Made by a program: the position numbers and the translations under genes. A stretch of 64,000 nucleotides of DNA. Origin: G963665215 sp963665215 (GTDB taxonomy: Bacteria > Chloroflexota > Dehalococcoidia > Lucifugimonadales > CAUZJF01). The notes under the pieces were generated by a model that was not told where the DNA came from, made no database searches, and saw only the letters and a program-made list of their open reading frames with translations. Every line of letters starts with the position of its first letter. Position 1 is the stretch's first letter. Below are positions 9,310 to 18,502 of this stretch, piece by piece. The DNA is taken from NCBI GenBank assembly GCA_963665215.2, contig CAXXWW010000014.1, forward strand, positions 1 through 64,000. The letters are read 5' to 3'.

Positions 9310-10008
9310 ATGAGCAAGGACCTGAGTTCCGACAAACGAAATCTATCCGGCGACTCCCGCTCGTACATATCATGGGAGGAGCTTGACGGCGGCGGCCAGG
9401 CCCATGCCGGCGGCATCCGGGATTACTCGTCCCTGAACGACCAGGAGTTGCTGATTTTGATTGCCCAGCATAGTCGAGATGCTCTGAGTGTTCTCTACGA
9501 TCGCTATGCCGGCGCTGTCTATTCCTTGGCCGCGCGGAAGCTTCAGGACGCCGGGGCGGCCGAGGAGGTAACGCAAGACACCTTCTTCAATATCTGGCGT
9601 CGTGCCTCAAGCTACCGACCCGAGAGGGGGAAGGTAACGGCCTGGCTGTTCAGTATTGGTCATAACCGGATAATAGACGAGCTCAGGCGGAGGCGGAGGC
9701 GCCAGGAAAAGCTGGTATATCAAGATGTAAGCCTGTTGAATCAGCCGGCCGACGAGCACGGCGACCCCACCTTGTACGCGGCGAGGGAGATGCAGCGGAG
9801 CAAGATCATGGAGGCCCTGACCTCCTTGCGCTCGGAGCAACGCGAGGTGGTCCTGCTGGCCTACTACGGCGGTCTGACCCATTCGGAGATCGCCCATCGA
9901 TTGGAACAGCCCCTGGGAACGGTCAAAACCAGGATGCGGCTGGCATTAAAGAAGCTCAGGGACGTCATGGGCCCGCAAGCCCATGAGTGGGCGGACCATG
10001 GACTGTAA
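9310..10008 (+). CDS. ECF-type RNA polymerase sigma factor
   Basis: Region 2 is DALSVLYDRYAGAVYSLAARKL...EEVTQDTFFNIWRRASSYRPERGKVTAWLFSIGHNRIIDELRRR, and region 4 is EALTSLRSEQREVVLLAYYGGLTHSEIAHRLEQPLGTVKTRMRLALKKLRD, both typical of group 4 sigma factors. The DNA-recognition helix is in the TVKTRMRLAL stretch. An N-terminal extension of about 50 residues precedes region 2. A GTG nine bases upstream (9301) could also start the gene; no clear ribosome site decides. The stop overlaps the start of the anti-sigma gene, so the pair is translationally coupled. It probably responds to an envelope or oxidative signal sensed by the partner. Confidence 0.93.
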   Translation: MSKDLSSDKRNLSGDSRSYISWEELDGGGQAHAGGIRDYSSLNDQELLILIAQHSRDALSVLYDRYAGAVYSLAARKLQDAGAAEEVTQDTFFNIWRRASSYRPERGKVTAWLFSIGHNRIIDELRRRRRRQEKLVYQDVSLLNQPADEHGDPTLYAAREMQRSKIMEALTSLRSEQREVVLLAYYGGLTHSEIAHRLEQPLGTVKTRMRLALKKLRDVMGPQAHEWADHGL

Positions 10009-10825
10009 GGAAGCTAAAGAACAGATCGTACCCTATATTCTTGGGTCCCTGGAATCTAGCGAAATGTTAGGGATAGACCGCCACGTTGCCGCTTGTCCGG
10101 ACTGCATTCTCAGGCTGCGCCAGGAAGGCGCCATTGTCGCCGATCTGGCGTACGCCGTGCCCCAGGTCAAAGTGCCGCCAGGGGTGAAGCGTCGACTCTT
10201 TGCCAGAATCCGCCTCGACTCCCTCGACGAAAAGCCATCGAGCAAGATCCAGGCCTGGTCCAGTCTACTGGCGGACCTGGGCCTCAGCCTGGCGGCCCGC
10301 TCGGGATTCGCCGTCACTTCACTGCTAGTGGTGATTATGGTACTGGGCGGGATCTGGTTCAACAGCCGTCTCAACCAGATCGCCGGGGAGAAGGAGGCCC
10401 TCGCCGCTCAAATTGCGACGGTGACCGATAGCGAAGCGGAGATGATGGAACGGTGGAAGGCCCAGCATGATCTGATTCAGAAGGCGGCGGCCCCAGGCAC
10501 CACGGTCAAGACACTCTCCGCGAGCAAAACTACGGTAAGCGCCAGCGCGTTTATCGTGGTCGAAGCAGCGGGGATGAAAGGAACCCTGACCGCCGTAGAC
10601 ATGCCACAGCTTCCGGCAGGCAAGGTCTACCAGGTGTGGCTCGTCAAAGACGGAGGCATCTATAATGCCGGTGCTGTCTTCACCGTGGACTCGACGGGGT
10701 ACGGCCAGGCCGATATCGTGCTCACCGCTCCCCTGAGCGAGTTCGATGCCATGATAATCACAGTAGAGAGTGAGGGCGGCAGCGCCGACCCTACCAGCGA
10801 GAGCGTCCTCAAGGGCGATTTGTGA
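9998..10825 (+). CDS. anti-sigma factor with zinc-binding N-terminus and RskA-type C-terminal domain
   Basis: The cytoplasmic N-terminus (MDCKEAKEQIVPYILGSLES) carries a zinc-finger anti-sigma pattern H-x3-C-x2-C (HVAACPDC). One membrane segment follows at about residues 108-126 (GFAVTSLLVVIMVLGGIWF). The outer part is an anti-sigma-K (RskA) domain with the conserved YQVWLVKDGGIYNAG core. The protein should hold the adjacent sigma factor at the membrane and release it on an extracytoplasmic signal. The ATG at 9998 overlaps the sigma stop by 11 bases; the in-frame ATG at 9983 is an alternative start. Confidence 0.88.
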   Translation: MDCKEAKEQIVPYILGSLESSEMLGIDRHVAACPDCILRLRQEGAIVADLAYAVPQVKVPPGVKRRLFARIRLDSLDEKPSSKIQAWSSLLADLGLSLAARSGFAVTSLLVVIMVLGGIWFNSRLNQIAGEKEALAAQIATVTDSEAEMMERWKAQHDLIQKAAAPGTTVKTLSASKTTVSASAFIVVEAAGMKGTLTAVDMPQLPAGKVYQVWLVKDGGIYNAGAVFTVDSTGYGQADIVLTAPLSEFDAMIITVESEGGSADPTSESVLKGDL

Positions 10826-10938
10826 GATTATGTGGTAAACTAGGCCGCCAGAGACTTTGCGTAGCGGCTCGCTTGTGATAACGTATTAGACAGGCAGGGT
10901 CTATGACCTTTTCTGTCACAGGAGGGAAAGCACCTAAC

Positions 10939-12087
10939 ATGTCCAGGTCAAGTTTGATCATTGTGATGGCACTGGTTCTGCTCATAGCCGTGCCTGCCGG
11001 TACGGTCGTGGCCCAGGTTCCGGTGCAAATATCTGCGGATGTACTCGAAGGGGAGGGCACCGCGGTTATATGGGACGATGCCGCATTGAGCGACGCCATC
11101 ACCTTCACCATGACGGGGGTTACGGCTCCGGCGGCCGGCACAGCCTACGAGGGGTGGCTGGTGTCAGACGACGGGACCGTCAAGCTCAGCACCGGAATAA
11201 TCACCGTGGAGGCTGACGGCTCGGTTGACAGCACCTTCGACAGCAGCTCCGAAGGAAACACCGGCCAGAACCTGATTCACAACTATGACAAGGCCTTGAT
11301 TACGGTTGAGCCGGTCCCTGACGCCGATCCCGGCCCCTCCGGCGCCGTCGCCTTCAGTGCGCAGATCCCGGCGGGCGCCATGGCCCATATCAGGCACCTC
11401 CTGACCAACTGGCCCCCCGGAACTACAGCGGGGATTCTGACCAATCTTCAGACCAATCTAGAGGGGGCCATCCTCCACACCAACCTGGCCAAGAACGCTG
11501 ATACCCTCGACCTCAAGCGGCTCCATACCCACCACGTGATAAACGCCATCGAGGGCGAGGGCGGCGATAACTACGACATCTCCTCTGGAGACCCCGCCGG
11601 TGACGGCATTGGTGTTCTGGCCCATGCTGCGCTCCGCCTGCACGCCGGATTAGCTGAGGCCGCGGCCGTGGACGACGCGACCATCGCGCTTCATGCGGCC
11701 CTGGTTGAGGCCTACGGCGCCAACGCCGAGCTATGGGCCGGGCTGGCGAGGGACCAGGCCCTGAAGGTACTCGCGTCCAATCTCAGCTTGGCGGACATCT
11801 ACCTTGGACCCGGAGCGGACACGGTCCTCACACTGCTGGAGGCCGCCTTGAACGGGATCGAGGGGGGCGCCGGTGGGACCAAGCAGGCTTACGTCGAGGC
11901 TCAGCTCATGGCAACATACGTGCTGGAGGCGGGTGCCGCGACCACCGTCGGTGCATCGGCGCCTGGGACCGTTGGTGATCCGAGCATCCCGTTGCTGGCC
12001 CAGATCGCGCTGATAGCGTCCGTGATATTCCTGGGAGCCGGCGGACTTCTAGCCCTGAAGGGTAGGCGCTCCCGCGCGGGGGCCTAG
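10939..12087 (+). CDS. secreted membrane-anchored protein with RskA-like domain and His-rich domain
   Basis: The signal peptide starts at the ATG of 10939 (MSRSSLIIVMALVLLIAVPAGTVVAQ); an AGGAGG lies upstream. Residues about 30-140 resemble the sensor domain of the preceding anti-sigma factor (AYEGWLVSDDGTVKLSTGII), so it may be a paralogous extracellular partner. The second half is Ala- and His-rich (HLLTNWP, LHTHHVINAIEGEGGDNYD), a pattern I associate with secreted Chloroflexota proteins of unknown function. A C-terminal membrane segment ends in a basic tail (LLALKGRRSRA). It is probably part of the same regulon as the sigma pair and is followed by a strong hairpin terminator. Confidence 0.7.
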   Translation: MSRSSLIIVMALVLLIAVPAGTVVAQVPVQISADVLEGEGTAVIWDDAALSDAITFTMTGVTAPAAGTAYEGWLVSDDGTVKLSTGIITVEADGSVDSTFDSSSEGNTGQNLIHNYDKALITVEPVPDADPGPSGAVAFSAQIPAGAMAHIRHLLTNWPPGTTAGILTNLQTNLEGAILHTNLAKNADTLDLKRLHTHHVINAIEGEGGDNYDISSGDPAGDGIGVLAHAALRLHAGLAEAAAVDDATIALHAALVEAYGANAELWAGLARDQALKVLASNLSLADIYLGPGADTVLTLLEAALNGIEGGAGGTKQAYVEAQLMATYVLEAGAATTVGASAPGTVGDPSIPLLAQIALIASVIFLGAGGLLALKGRRSRAGA

Positions 12088-12110
12088 ATCCCACACAGAG
12101 TCAAGAGGCG

Positions 12111-12142
12111 AGAAGCCCCGCCGAATCATCGGCGGGGCTTCT
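12111..12142 (+). terminator. hairpin terminator after the sigma/anti-sigma operon
   Basis: Perfect 14-bp inverted repeat AGAAGCCCCGCCGA / TCGGCGGGGCTTCT with a 4-nt loop ATCA, 23 bases after the stop. There is little U-tract after it, so it may act as a processing barrier or a weak intrinsic terminator. Confidence 0.7.
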
Positions 12143-12240
12143 CATGCTAGAGGAGGCCGGCCCCTTCAAGTGCAAGGCCTCGACGCCCTCCGACCTTCGG
12201 ACTGAGACTGGGGGCCCACTACCCTCTACTTCGCGAGTGC

Positions 12241-12387
12241 ATGCGATGCACAGCGCTCGCGCCGCTCAAGAATGGGGACCACCACGTCCTTGACGCCGGT
12301 GATACCATCATACTCAAGCTGACCTGGTACCAGCCGGGACCCGTCGGACAACTCATGGAGGTATTCCAGGTGCGCGGCTTGGAGTAG
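12241..12387 (+). CDS. possible 48-residue protein or gene remnant
   Basis: An ATG-started frame ending three bases before the following lipoprotein gene. The translation ends GDTIILKLTWYQPGPVGQLM and then EVFQVRGLE, which reads like the C-terminal beta strands of a real protein. The frame is also open upstream of the ATG without an obvious start, so it could be the tail of a decayed gene. I do not recognise the family. Confidence 0.3.
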   Translation: MRCTALAPLKNGDHHVLDAGDTIILKLTWYQPGPVGQLMEVFQVRGLE

Positions 12388-12390
12388 ACG

Positions 12391-13131
12391 ATGTCCCTGG
12401 GTTCGAGACCTTTGGCCTTAGCCGCCCTTGCCGCAGCCCTCCTGGTGTCAACGGGGTGCAGCCGCGCCGACACGGCAGAGCCTACACCCACTCCGCTTCC
12501 GACCCCCACGCCCACACCCACCACAAAACCCTTCGACGCGGAGGCAGCCCTCAGGCAGTCCGGGCAGGTCATGCAAGCCCTCGCGTCATTTCACTTTCGC
12601 CTTCACCACGAGCGAGGGAACCTACAGCTCCTCCCCGGTCTGCTCATAGACGAAGTGGAGGGAGATATCGTTAACCCAGACAAGATCGCCGTTTCTCTCG
12701 ATGGGAGGTATGGTACTGGGTTTGCCATCAAGGCCAGCCTGATAACTCTGGGTGACGCCAGCTACATGACCAATCCGCTGACGGGGCAGTGGGAATCGGT
12801 CGCCGCCAACGTCAGTCCGCTCGGATTCTTCAACCCCGCCAGGGGAATCGGGGCCATGATGCTGAGCCTGGAGGAGGTCCGGCTCCTGAGCGACGGCGAA
12901 GGGGTCTACACCCTGAGCGGCGACCTGCCCGCGGAGGCCCTGGCCCCGCTCCTGGGCTCGACCCTGAAGGACACAATGGTGAAAGTAGAGCTGACCATCG
13001 ACGCCAAGGCATTTTATCTGCTCAGCGCAAAATTCTCCGGGCGGGTGACGCCACCGGACACCGACGACATTGTAAGGATCATAACCGTATCTGCATTCAA
13101 TGAACCCGTCGACATAGTGGCCCCACCCTAG
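12391..13131 (+). CDS. LppX/LprAFG-like lipoprotein
   Basis: The lipoprotein signal ends in LVSTGC, followed by a long Thr-Pro linker (EPTPTPLPTPTPTPT). The mature part (about residues 48-246) has the LppX_LprAFG pattern: a stretch on DGRYGTGFAIKASLITLGDASYMTNPLTGQW and a later VELTIDAKAFYLLSAKFSG strand. These proteins form a cup-shaped beta-fold that binds lipids at the outer face of the membrane. It has a predicted tether but no membrane span. It stands alone between the sigma operon and an MFS exporter. Confidence 0.75.
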   Translation: MSLGSRPLALAALAAALLVSTGCSRADTAEPTPTPLPTPTPTPTTKPFDAEAALRQSGQVMQALASFHFRLHHERGNLQLLPGLLIDEVEGDIVNPDKIAVSLDGRYGTGFAIKASLITLGDASYMTNPLTGQWESVAANVSPLGFFNPARGIGAMMLSLEEVRLLSDGEGVYTLSGDLPAEALAPLLGSTLKDTMVKVELTIDAKAFYLLSAKFSGRVTPPDTDDIVRIITVSAFNEPVDIVAPP

Positions 13132-13293
13132 AGGCGGTCTCGACAGGCTGCTTCACGATGGTGAGGTGGCTGCCTTTGACAGACCGGGCACGGCCCCGGG
13201 CGGTCATGTGGGATAACCTACCCTCGGGATGAGGTGCCACGCGCCCATCAGGGCATGGGGTCGCTCGGCGGCGGGCCTTCCGCAACACTTCTC

Positions 13294-14769
13294 ATGCCTC
13301 CCTACACAAGCGCGAACGTAAAGACGCGAATACCACCCTACATAGCGCTGGTTCCGGTCTGCGCCGGCGTCTTCATCGCGGCAGACGACCAGACCGTCGT
13401 CGTGACCGTCCTGCCCCAGATCATGCTGGACATGAAGGTCCAGGTCACCGAGCTCAGCCGCGTATCCTGGACGATCACCGGCTACCTGCTGGGTTACCTG
13501 GCGGCCATGCCTCTACTCGGGAGGCTCTCAGACGTATGGGGCCATCGCCGTTTGTTCATCATCTCCATGGCGCTTTTCATGATTGGCTCGGTAGCGGTAG
13601 CCCTCACGGAAAGTCTTTCCTGGCTCATAGCCACCCGGGTGTTCCAGGCAGTGGGCGCAGGGGCCCTGGTCCCCATCTCCATCGCTATAGTGGGCGACCT
13701 CTTTCCGGCCGGTCGAAGGGCGCTGCCCATTGGTCTGATCGGGGCGTCCGCGGAGGCGGGAGGCGTCATCGGGCCCCTCTGGGGCGGGATCATTATCAGA
13801 TTTCTTGACTGGCGATGGGTCTTCTGGATCAACATACCACTGGGGGCCGCGGTGCTACTGCTACTGGTCCTGCTCTTGAGGCCCAGCCCCAGGTACAGGG
13901 CCAGCGTGGACTACATCGGCGGAGGCCTGATTGCTCTCAGCCTCGCATCGCTGACCCTTGGGCTCTCAAGAATCGACACCCTGGACCGGGTCATGGTGGG
14001 ATACCTGGCCTTGTCCGCGGCGTCCCTCGCCCTCTTCGTCTCTCGCCAGCGCTCGGTGTCGGAACCACTGTTGCCAACAGCGATGTTCAGGGGCTGGGCA
14101 TTCAGTGCCGCCAACGGCACCCACTTGCTCGTGGGCGGCGCGCTGATCATCGGTATGGTAACGATCCCCTTGATGGTCAACACTGTCATGGCCCTCACCC
14201 CGTTGGATGGCGGTTTGTGGCTGGTCCGGCTGACCGCCGCCATACCGGTAGGAGCCGTGCTCGGCGGACTGGCATGCCAGCGGCTGGACTACCGGGTACC
14301 CACTATCCTCGGCCTTTCTCTGGCGGGGCTCGGTTTCGCCTTCATGAGCGGCTGGGACACCCAGATCGCCGACCCCTGGTTGACCATACACCTGGCCACG
14401 GCCGGTTTTGGATTCGGGCTACTGATAGCGCCGATTGCCCTGGCCGCGACGGAGTCGGTGGGCGAGGAGAACCGGGGGACCGCCGCCGCGACGGTCACCG
14501 CGATGCGGATGGTCGGGATGACCCTTGGGATGGCTGCGCTGACGGCCTGGGGATCACAACGCTTTCAGGGACTGGCCGCCGGTATTCAGCTGCCCTTCGG
14601 AATGCCCGGAGAGCCGGCTGCCCAGGCACAGCAGCGCCTCTTTGAGTTCGACGCCCAGTTGACCACCGCCGGCGTTACGCTCTTTAGCGAGTTCTATCTG
14701 ATTGCGATGGGCGTCTGTCTGATCGCTCTGCTTCCCGCGGCCCTCATGGCGTGGCAGCAGCGCCGATAA
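13294..14769 (+). CDS. MFS drug transporter, DHA2 (14-TM) type
   Basis: About 490 residues with hydrophobic segments along its length. The N-terminus shows the family motif D1 (ADDQTVVVTVLPQI) and motif A (LGRLSDVWGHRRLFI), and motif C follows as IGASAEAGGVIGPLWGG. These are typical of EmrB/QacA-like proton-coupled exporters. In-frame starts exist at GTG 13234, ATG 13255 and ATG 13294; the last places the first membrane segment at a usual distance. The substrate is unknown. No membrane-fusion partner is adjacent. Confidence 0.88.
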   Translation: MPPYTSANVKTRIPPYIALVPVCAGVFIAADDQTVVVTVLPQIMLDMKVQVTELSRVSWTITGYLLGYLAAMPLLGRLSDVWGHRRLFIISMALFMIGSVAVALTESLSWLIATRVFQAVGAGALVPISIAIVGDLFPAGRRALPIGLIGASAEAGGVIGPLWGGIIIRFLDWRWVFWINIPLGAAVLLLLVLLLRPSPRYRASVDYIGGGLIALSLASLTLGLSRIDTLDRVMVGYLALSAASLALFVSRQRSVSEPLLPTAMFRGWAFSAANGTHLLVGGALIIGMVTIPLMVNTVMALTPLDGGLWLVRLTAAIPVGAVLGGLACQRLDYRVPTILGLSLAGLGFAFMSGWDTQIADPWLTIHLATAGFGFGLLIAPIALAATESVGEENRGTAAATVTAMRMVGMTLGMAALTAWGSQRFQGLAAGIQLPFGMPGEPAAQAQQRLFEFDAQLTTAGVTLFSEFYLIAMGVCLIALLPAALMAWQQRR

Positions 14770-14850
14770 TTTTTGACGGGCTCAAACCTGAATGGCCCTG
14801 TGGCGCATCTAACGTGCGGGTAGCCGTATTTGGACTGCGGGAGAGGTGCA

Positions 14851-15480
14851 ATGGCGTCGAAAGTCAGGGCGAAGCGTCAGCGGTCGCGTGGTGCACCCGG
14901 TCGCGGCGCGCGCGTGGCCCTCCGGGGCGGGTCTGGGACTCTGATCATAGCCGTGATCGCGGTCGCGGTTACTCTGCTGGTCGGCTATGGAGTGTACTCC
15001 GGAATCCGGGACTGGGGCAAGGTCTCTGACTTCGACGTCGAGGTCTACCAGGGACAGGACGTGCTCGGCGGCTCCAACATTAGGTTTTCAGATCTCTTGG
15101 CCCAGGGAAAACCGGTCGTACTCAACTTCTGGGCCAGCGACTGCCCTCCGTGCCAGTTTGAGATGCCGGCCATGCAGCGTGTGTACGATAGGCACAGCGA
15201 CGATGTCATCTACCTCGGCCTCGACGTGGGCATATACAGCGGCCTGGGCACGCGCCAGAGCGCGATTTCCCTGCTCCAAGCGCTGAACATCACCTACCCC
15301 GCCGGCATCCCACCCGACGGGGGGCCGATGATCGATTACTCGATTACCAGCATGCCAACCACGGTGTTCTTCGACTCCCAGGGCCAGATATTCCAGAGGT
15401 GGGCGGGTACCATCAGCGAACGCCAGTTGGAAGACATCGTGAATGAGATGCTGAATCAGGACGGGCCCGGTCCCACATAA
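14851..15480 (+). CDS. membrane-anchored TlpA-like thioredoxin
   Basis: A basic N-terminus and one membrane segment (TLIIAVIAVAVTLLVGYGVYSG) are followed by an extracytoplasmic thioredoxin domain with the active site WASDCPPC. The cis-Pro loop is SMPTTVFFD and the fold ends QRWAGTISERQLEDIV. It likely reduces disulfides in exported proteins or during cytochrome maturation. The ATG at 14851 is preceded by GGGAGAGG and is preferred over the upstream TTG at 14830. Confidence 0.85.
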   Translation: MASKVRAKRQRSRGAPGRGARVALRGGSGTLIIAVIAVAVTLLVGYGVYSGIRDWGKVSDFDVEVYQGQDVLGGSNIRFSDLLAQGKPVVLNFWASDCPPCQFEMPAMQRVYDRHSDDVIYLGLDVGIYSGLGTRQSAISLLQALNITYPAGIPPDGGPMIDYSITSMPTTVFFDSQGQIFQRWAGTISERQLEDIVNEMLNQDGPGPT

Positions 15481-15530
15481 CGACACTCAGACGCTGCGCG
15501 GTGGGCGTATAGGCTGGCTGCCAGCCGGGA

Positions 15531-16331
15531 CTATACTTTGGAGTAGGCCGGGGTCGCAGTCTGCGTCCCGTCGGGCAGGTCATCGACCGTGAAGTCCCCG
15601 AAGAGCAGCGGCGCCTCCTCTCGAAGTATCTCCAGCACCATTATCGCCAGACGGCGTATCTCCCAGTCCGCAAACGAAGCGCCTCGCATCTGAATGAAAT
15701 GCCTCCACGCCCTCACATTCGCCGTGACGAATATCTTGGTCTCGGTCGCGTTTGGGAGCACTGCCCTGGCAGCTTGCCTCACGGCCTTACGCCAGTCTCT
15801 GGTGTATGGGAACGCCCGTTTAGGTATATTCGCCTCCAGAGCAGACACGAGCTTCTTATAGCTCTCGGCGGCAGTCTCCAGCGCACCTTCAAGCTCCCGC
15901 CTCATCTCGTCGGTCGCACCCATTTCCTTTGTGAGGGCGGGAGGCACCACGAAGGGGCTGTCGGCCTCATTCACGAAGCGCTGCGACCTCTGGCTGTAGG
16001 CGAACCCGGCTCGATGCCGGACCAGCTCGTGCGTCAACGCCCGTGAAACACCTGTGAATACGAACCCGTAGTTCACATGCTCGAACACGCTGCCGTCTCC
16101 CATCGAGAGCAGGTTGTTTATGAAATCTGTGATATCACGCCTGCCCCGGCCAAAGCTCATGTAGCACAGGCGCGCCGATATCTCCACCACCGCCGCCGAC
16201 TCGTCGCTCCCGGAGCGGATGCTGTCCGGAATCGGGGGAAGGCCCTCGTCCTCCAGAAAAGCGGCAACCTGCTCCCAGTCGACACCCGTACGCGTCACCA
16301 AATACACCTTTGGCGTGGACAGATAATCCAT
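15531..16331 (-). CDS. thyX: flavin-dependent thymidylate synthase
   Basis: ThyX uses FAD, NADPH and methylene-THF to make dTMP. Seen here are FEHVNYGFVFTGVSRALTHELVRHRAGFAYSQRSQRF, where the ThyX signature RHR...S occurs with eight instead of seven residues between RHR and the second Ser, and the C-terminal NVRAWRHFIQMRG motif that binds dUMP and flavin. At 266 residues it is of normal length. The start ATG follows GAGAGGA. Presence of ThyX without ThyA nearby implies folate-sparing dTMP synthesis. Confidence 0.93.
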   Translation of the reverse strand: MDYLSTPKVYLVTRTGVDWEQVAAFLEDEGLPPIPDSIRSGSDESAAVVEISARLCYMSFGRGRRDITDFINNLLSMGDGSVFEHVNYGFVFTGVSRALTHELVRHRAGFAYSQRSQRFVNEADSPFVVPPALTKEMGATDEMRRELEGALETAAESYKKLVSALEANIPKRAFPYTRDWRKAVRQAARAVLPNATETKIFVTANVRAWRHFIQMRGASFADWEIRRLAIMVLEILREEAPLLFGDFTVDDLPDGTQTATPAYSKV

Positions 16332-16547
16332 GACAATAGTCCTCTCGAAATTCGCTCCAAGCGCTAGATGAGGGTATCACGCCGCCCCCTTTTTAGACTA
16401 CTCCACGGATTGACACCGATTTTGTTGCCCTGTAGTCTGCCTACGCGGAGCGCGCAGTCCGGGCCGGCTCTTTCCCATAGGGACGGCGGCATGGCCGGAC
16501 ACCGGGCTTACCGGGCGAAATGGCGTCGGACTATGGAGGCATCTAAC

Positions 16548-17324
16548 ATGGACCTGGGAATCAGCGGGAGAGTCGCCCTGGTGACAGGTGGCAGCAGAGG
16601 CCTGGGAAGGCAGTCGGCGCTGGCGCTGGCCGGCGAGGGGGTCAACGTCGCCATTTGCGGCCGCACTCAGGACACTATAGACCGGACAGTGGACGAGATA
16701 AGATCCCTGGGCGTGTCCTCGATAGGGCTTGTCGCCGATGTCTCAGACGCCTCCGCCGTCGGGCCGCTCCACGGCCAGGCGGCGGAGGCCCTCGGCCCCA
16801 TCGACATCCTCGTGAACAACGTTGGTGGCAGCAGGTCGCGGGCGGATATACTGGAGCTGTCCCTGGAAGAGTTCAAGAGCACCTTCGACCTCAACCTGTT
16901 CGGCGGGTTCCAGCTCATGAAGCTGGCCATCCCCCATATGCGGTCCCAGCGCTGGGGCCGGATCATCAACATCGCCTCGATCTGGGGCCGGGAGTACGGC
17001 GGCACTATCTCCTACATGTCTGCAAAGGCCGCGCTCATCGGCGCGACCAAGCACGCGGCAATAACCCTCGCGAAGGACGGCGTCCTGGTCAACAGCATCG
17101 CGCCGGGCTCCATCGCCCACGAAGGCGGGAGCTGGGAGCGGTTCCAGAACGAGAACTCTCCCGAGGTGGTGCAGGAGTTCATAGACCAGAACCTGCCCAT
17201 GGGTAAATTCGGCTGGCCCGAGCCCCTGGGCGACCTGGTAGCGTTCCTGGCCTCGGAGCGGGCCGGTCTCATCACGGGCGCATGCGTGCTCATCGACGGC
17301 GGCCAGAGCTACTCGATGATCTAG
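16548..17324 (+). CDS. SDR-family oxidoreductase (FabG-like)
   Basis: A 258-residue classical short-chain dehydrogenase. The coenzyme site is TGGSRGLGRQ, the NNVGG motif follows, and the active site is Ser (IASIWG) with Y-x3-K (YMSAK). The C-terminal GACVLIDGG is typical. Gly-Gly-Ser-Arg after the first strand suggests NADP(H). The start at 16548 has GGAGG at 16535-16539, eight bases upstream, so the ATG at 16533 is not used. The substrate is not known. It runs divergently from thyX. Confidence 0.88.
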   Translation: MDLGISGRVALVTGGSRGLGRQSALALAGEGVNVAICGRTQDTIDRTVDEIRSLGVSSIGLVADVSDASAVGPLHGQAAEALGPIDILVNNVGGSRSRADILELSLEEFKSTFDLNLFGGFQLMKLAIPHMRSQRWGRIINIASIWGREYGGTISYMSAKAALIGATKHAAITLAKDGVLVNSIAPGSIAHEGGSWERFQNENSPEVVQEFIDQNLPMGKFGWPEPLGDLVAFLASERAGLITGACVLIDGGQSYSMI

Positions 17325-17509
17325 TCGTTAATGACACCTGTTCTGACATGTCCGGCGGGAGAGTCCAGAGAGGGTTGCCACCCTCTCTGGCAGAGGCTTG
17401 GGGATTCCCCCAACCCTTAGGGCGGGCGGGTGGGAAGAAGAACCCTTCATTCCACCGGTAGCTAACGACCAGGAGACGCCCCCATTGATGATGAGCGTTG
17501 CTAGAAACC

Positions 17510-18502
17510 CTAGACAACCTTCATCCGGGCGTGTGGGAGCACGGCCGGGTTCACCAGGTTGTCGGGCTTCTGGCCCTGGAACACGTGCACGACCTCTCCC
17601 GCCGCGCGCTCCTCCAGCTCCAGCACCGCCTCCTGAGAGAAGAACGCCGTGTGCGGGGTCACGATGACGTTCTCGAGCTGCGCCAGCCGGTGGTCCAGGG
17701 GCGGCGCCAGGTCCACAAGAACGTCCAGGCCCGCCCCCGCGATCGAGCCTGATGTGAGCGCATCGTAGAGGGCGCTCTCATCGATCAGCGGGCCCCTCGC
17801 GGCATTGATCAAAAAGGCCTCGGGCTTCATTAGCTCCAGCTCCGCCCTGCCGATCAAGTCCGTTGTATCCGGCGTGAGCGGAGAGTGGAGCGTGACGAAA
17901 TCGGACTCCTTGAGTAGCTCGGGGAGGTCAACCATCCTGGCGCCGTGCTCGGCCACAGCGTCGGCCGAAAGGTACGGGTCGCTGACCAGCACCTCGAGCC
18001 CGAAAGCCAGCGCCCTTGCGCAGACGGCCCGCCCTATCCTGCCGAACCCGAGCACGCCCAGCTTCTTGCCTCGCAGCCGCATGATCCTCATCCCCAAGCC
18101 TTCGCTCCCCCACCCCTCGGTCTTGGTCGCCCTGTCGAACAGCACGATGCGCCGGTTCCATGCCAGGAGCAAGCCCACGACGTGGTCCGCGACCTCCTCC
18201 ACGCAGTAGTCAGGCACGTACGTCACGACGATGCCGAGCTCCGTCGCCGTGTCGACGGCGATGTTGTCCACGCCCACCCCATACCGGCTGACCACCACGC
18301 ACCTCTCGGCGGCCCGCAGCACCCTGTCGGTCACCTGCTCGAAGCATGTCAGGATGCCGTCCACGTCTTTGGCCAGCGAGGTCAACGTCTCCTCGCTCCC
18401 GTCGGGCGCCACCACCAGCTCGGCCCCGGCGGCGGCGAGCACCGTTCTCTCGGGCTCGACCGAGGGCCACACGTAGTCGGTCACCAGGACTTTTTTAGTC
18501 AT
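17510..18502 (-). CDS. D-2-hydroxyacid dehydrogenase (SerA/CtBP-like)
   Basis: NAD-dependent 2-hydroxyacid dehydrogenase with the Rossmann motif VLGFGRIGRAV, catalytic Arg in LINAARGPLIDE, Glu further on and the His in VIVTPHTAFFSQE. YGVGVDNIAVDTATELGIVV is the usual substrate-loop region. At 330 residues it lacks the ACT domain of regulated SerA. The ATG at 18502 overlaps the end of the upstream methyltransferase gene by eight bases, so the two are co-translated. Confidence 0.88.
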   Translation of the reverse strand: MTKKVLVTDYVWPSVEPERTVLAAAGAELVVAPDGSEETLTSLAKDVDGILTCFEQVTDRVLRAAERCVVVSRYGVGVDNIAVDTATELGIVVTYVPDYCVEEVADHVVGLLLAWNRRIVLFDRATKTEGWGSEGLGMRIMRLRGKKLGVLGFGRIGRAVCARALAFGLEVLVSDPYLSADAVAEHGARMVDLPELLKESDFVTLHSPLTPDTTDLIGRAELELMKPEAFLINAARGPLIDESALYDALTSGSIAGAGLDVLVDLAPPLDHRLAQLENVIVTPHTAFFSQEAVLELEERAAGEVVHVFQGQKPDNLVNPAVLPHARMKVV

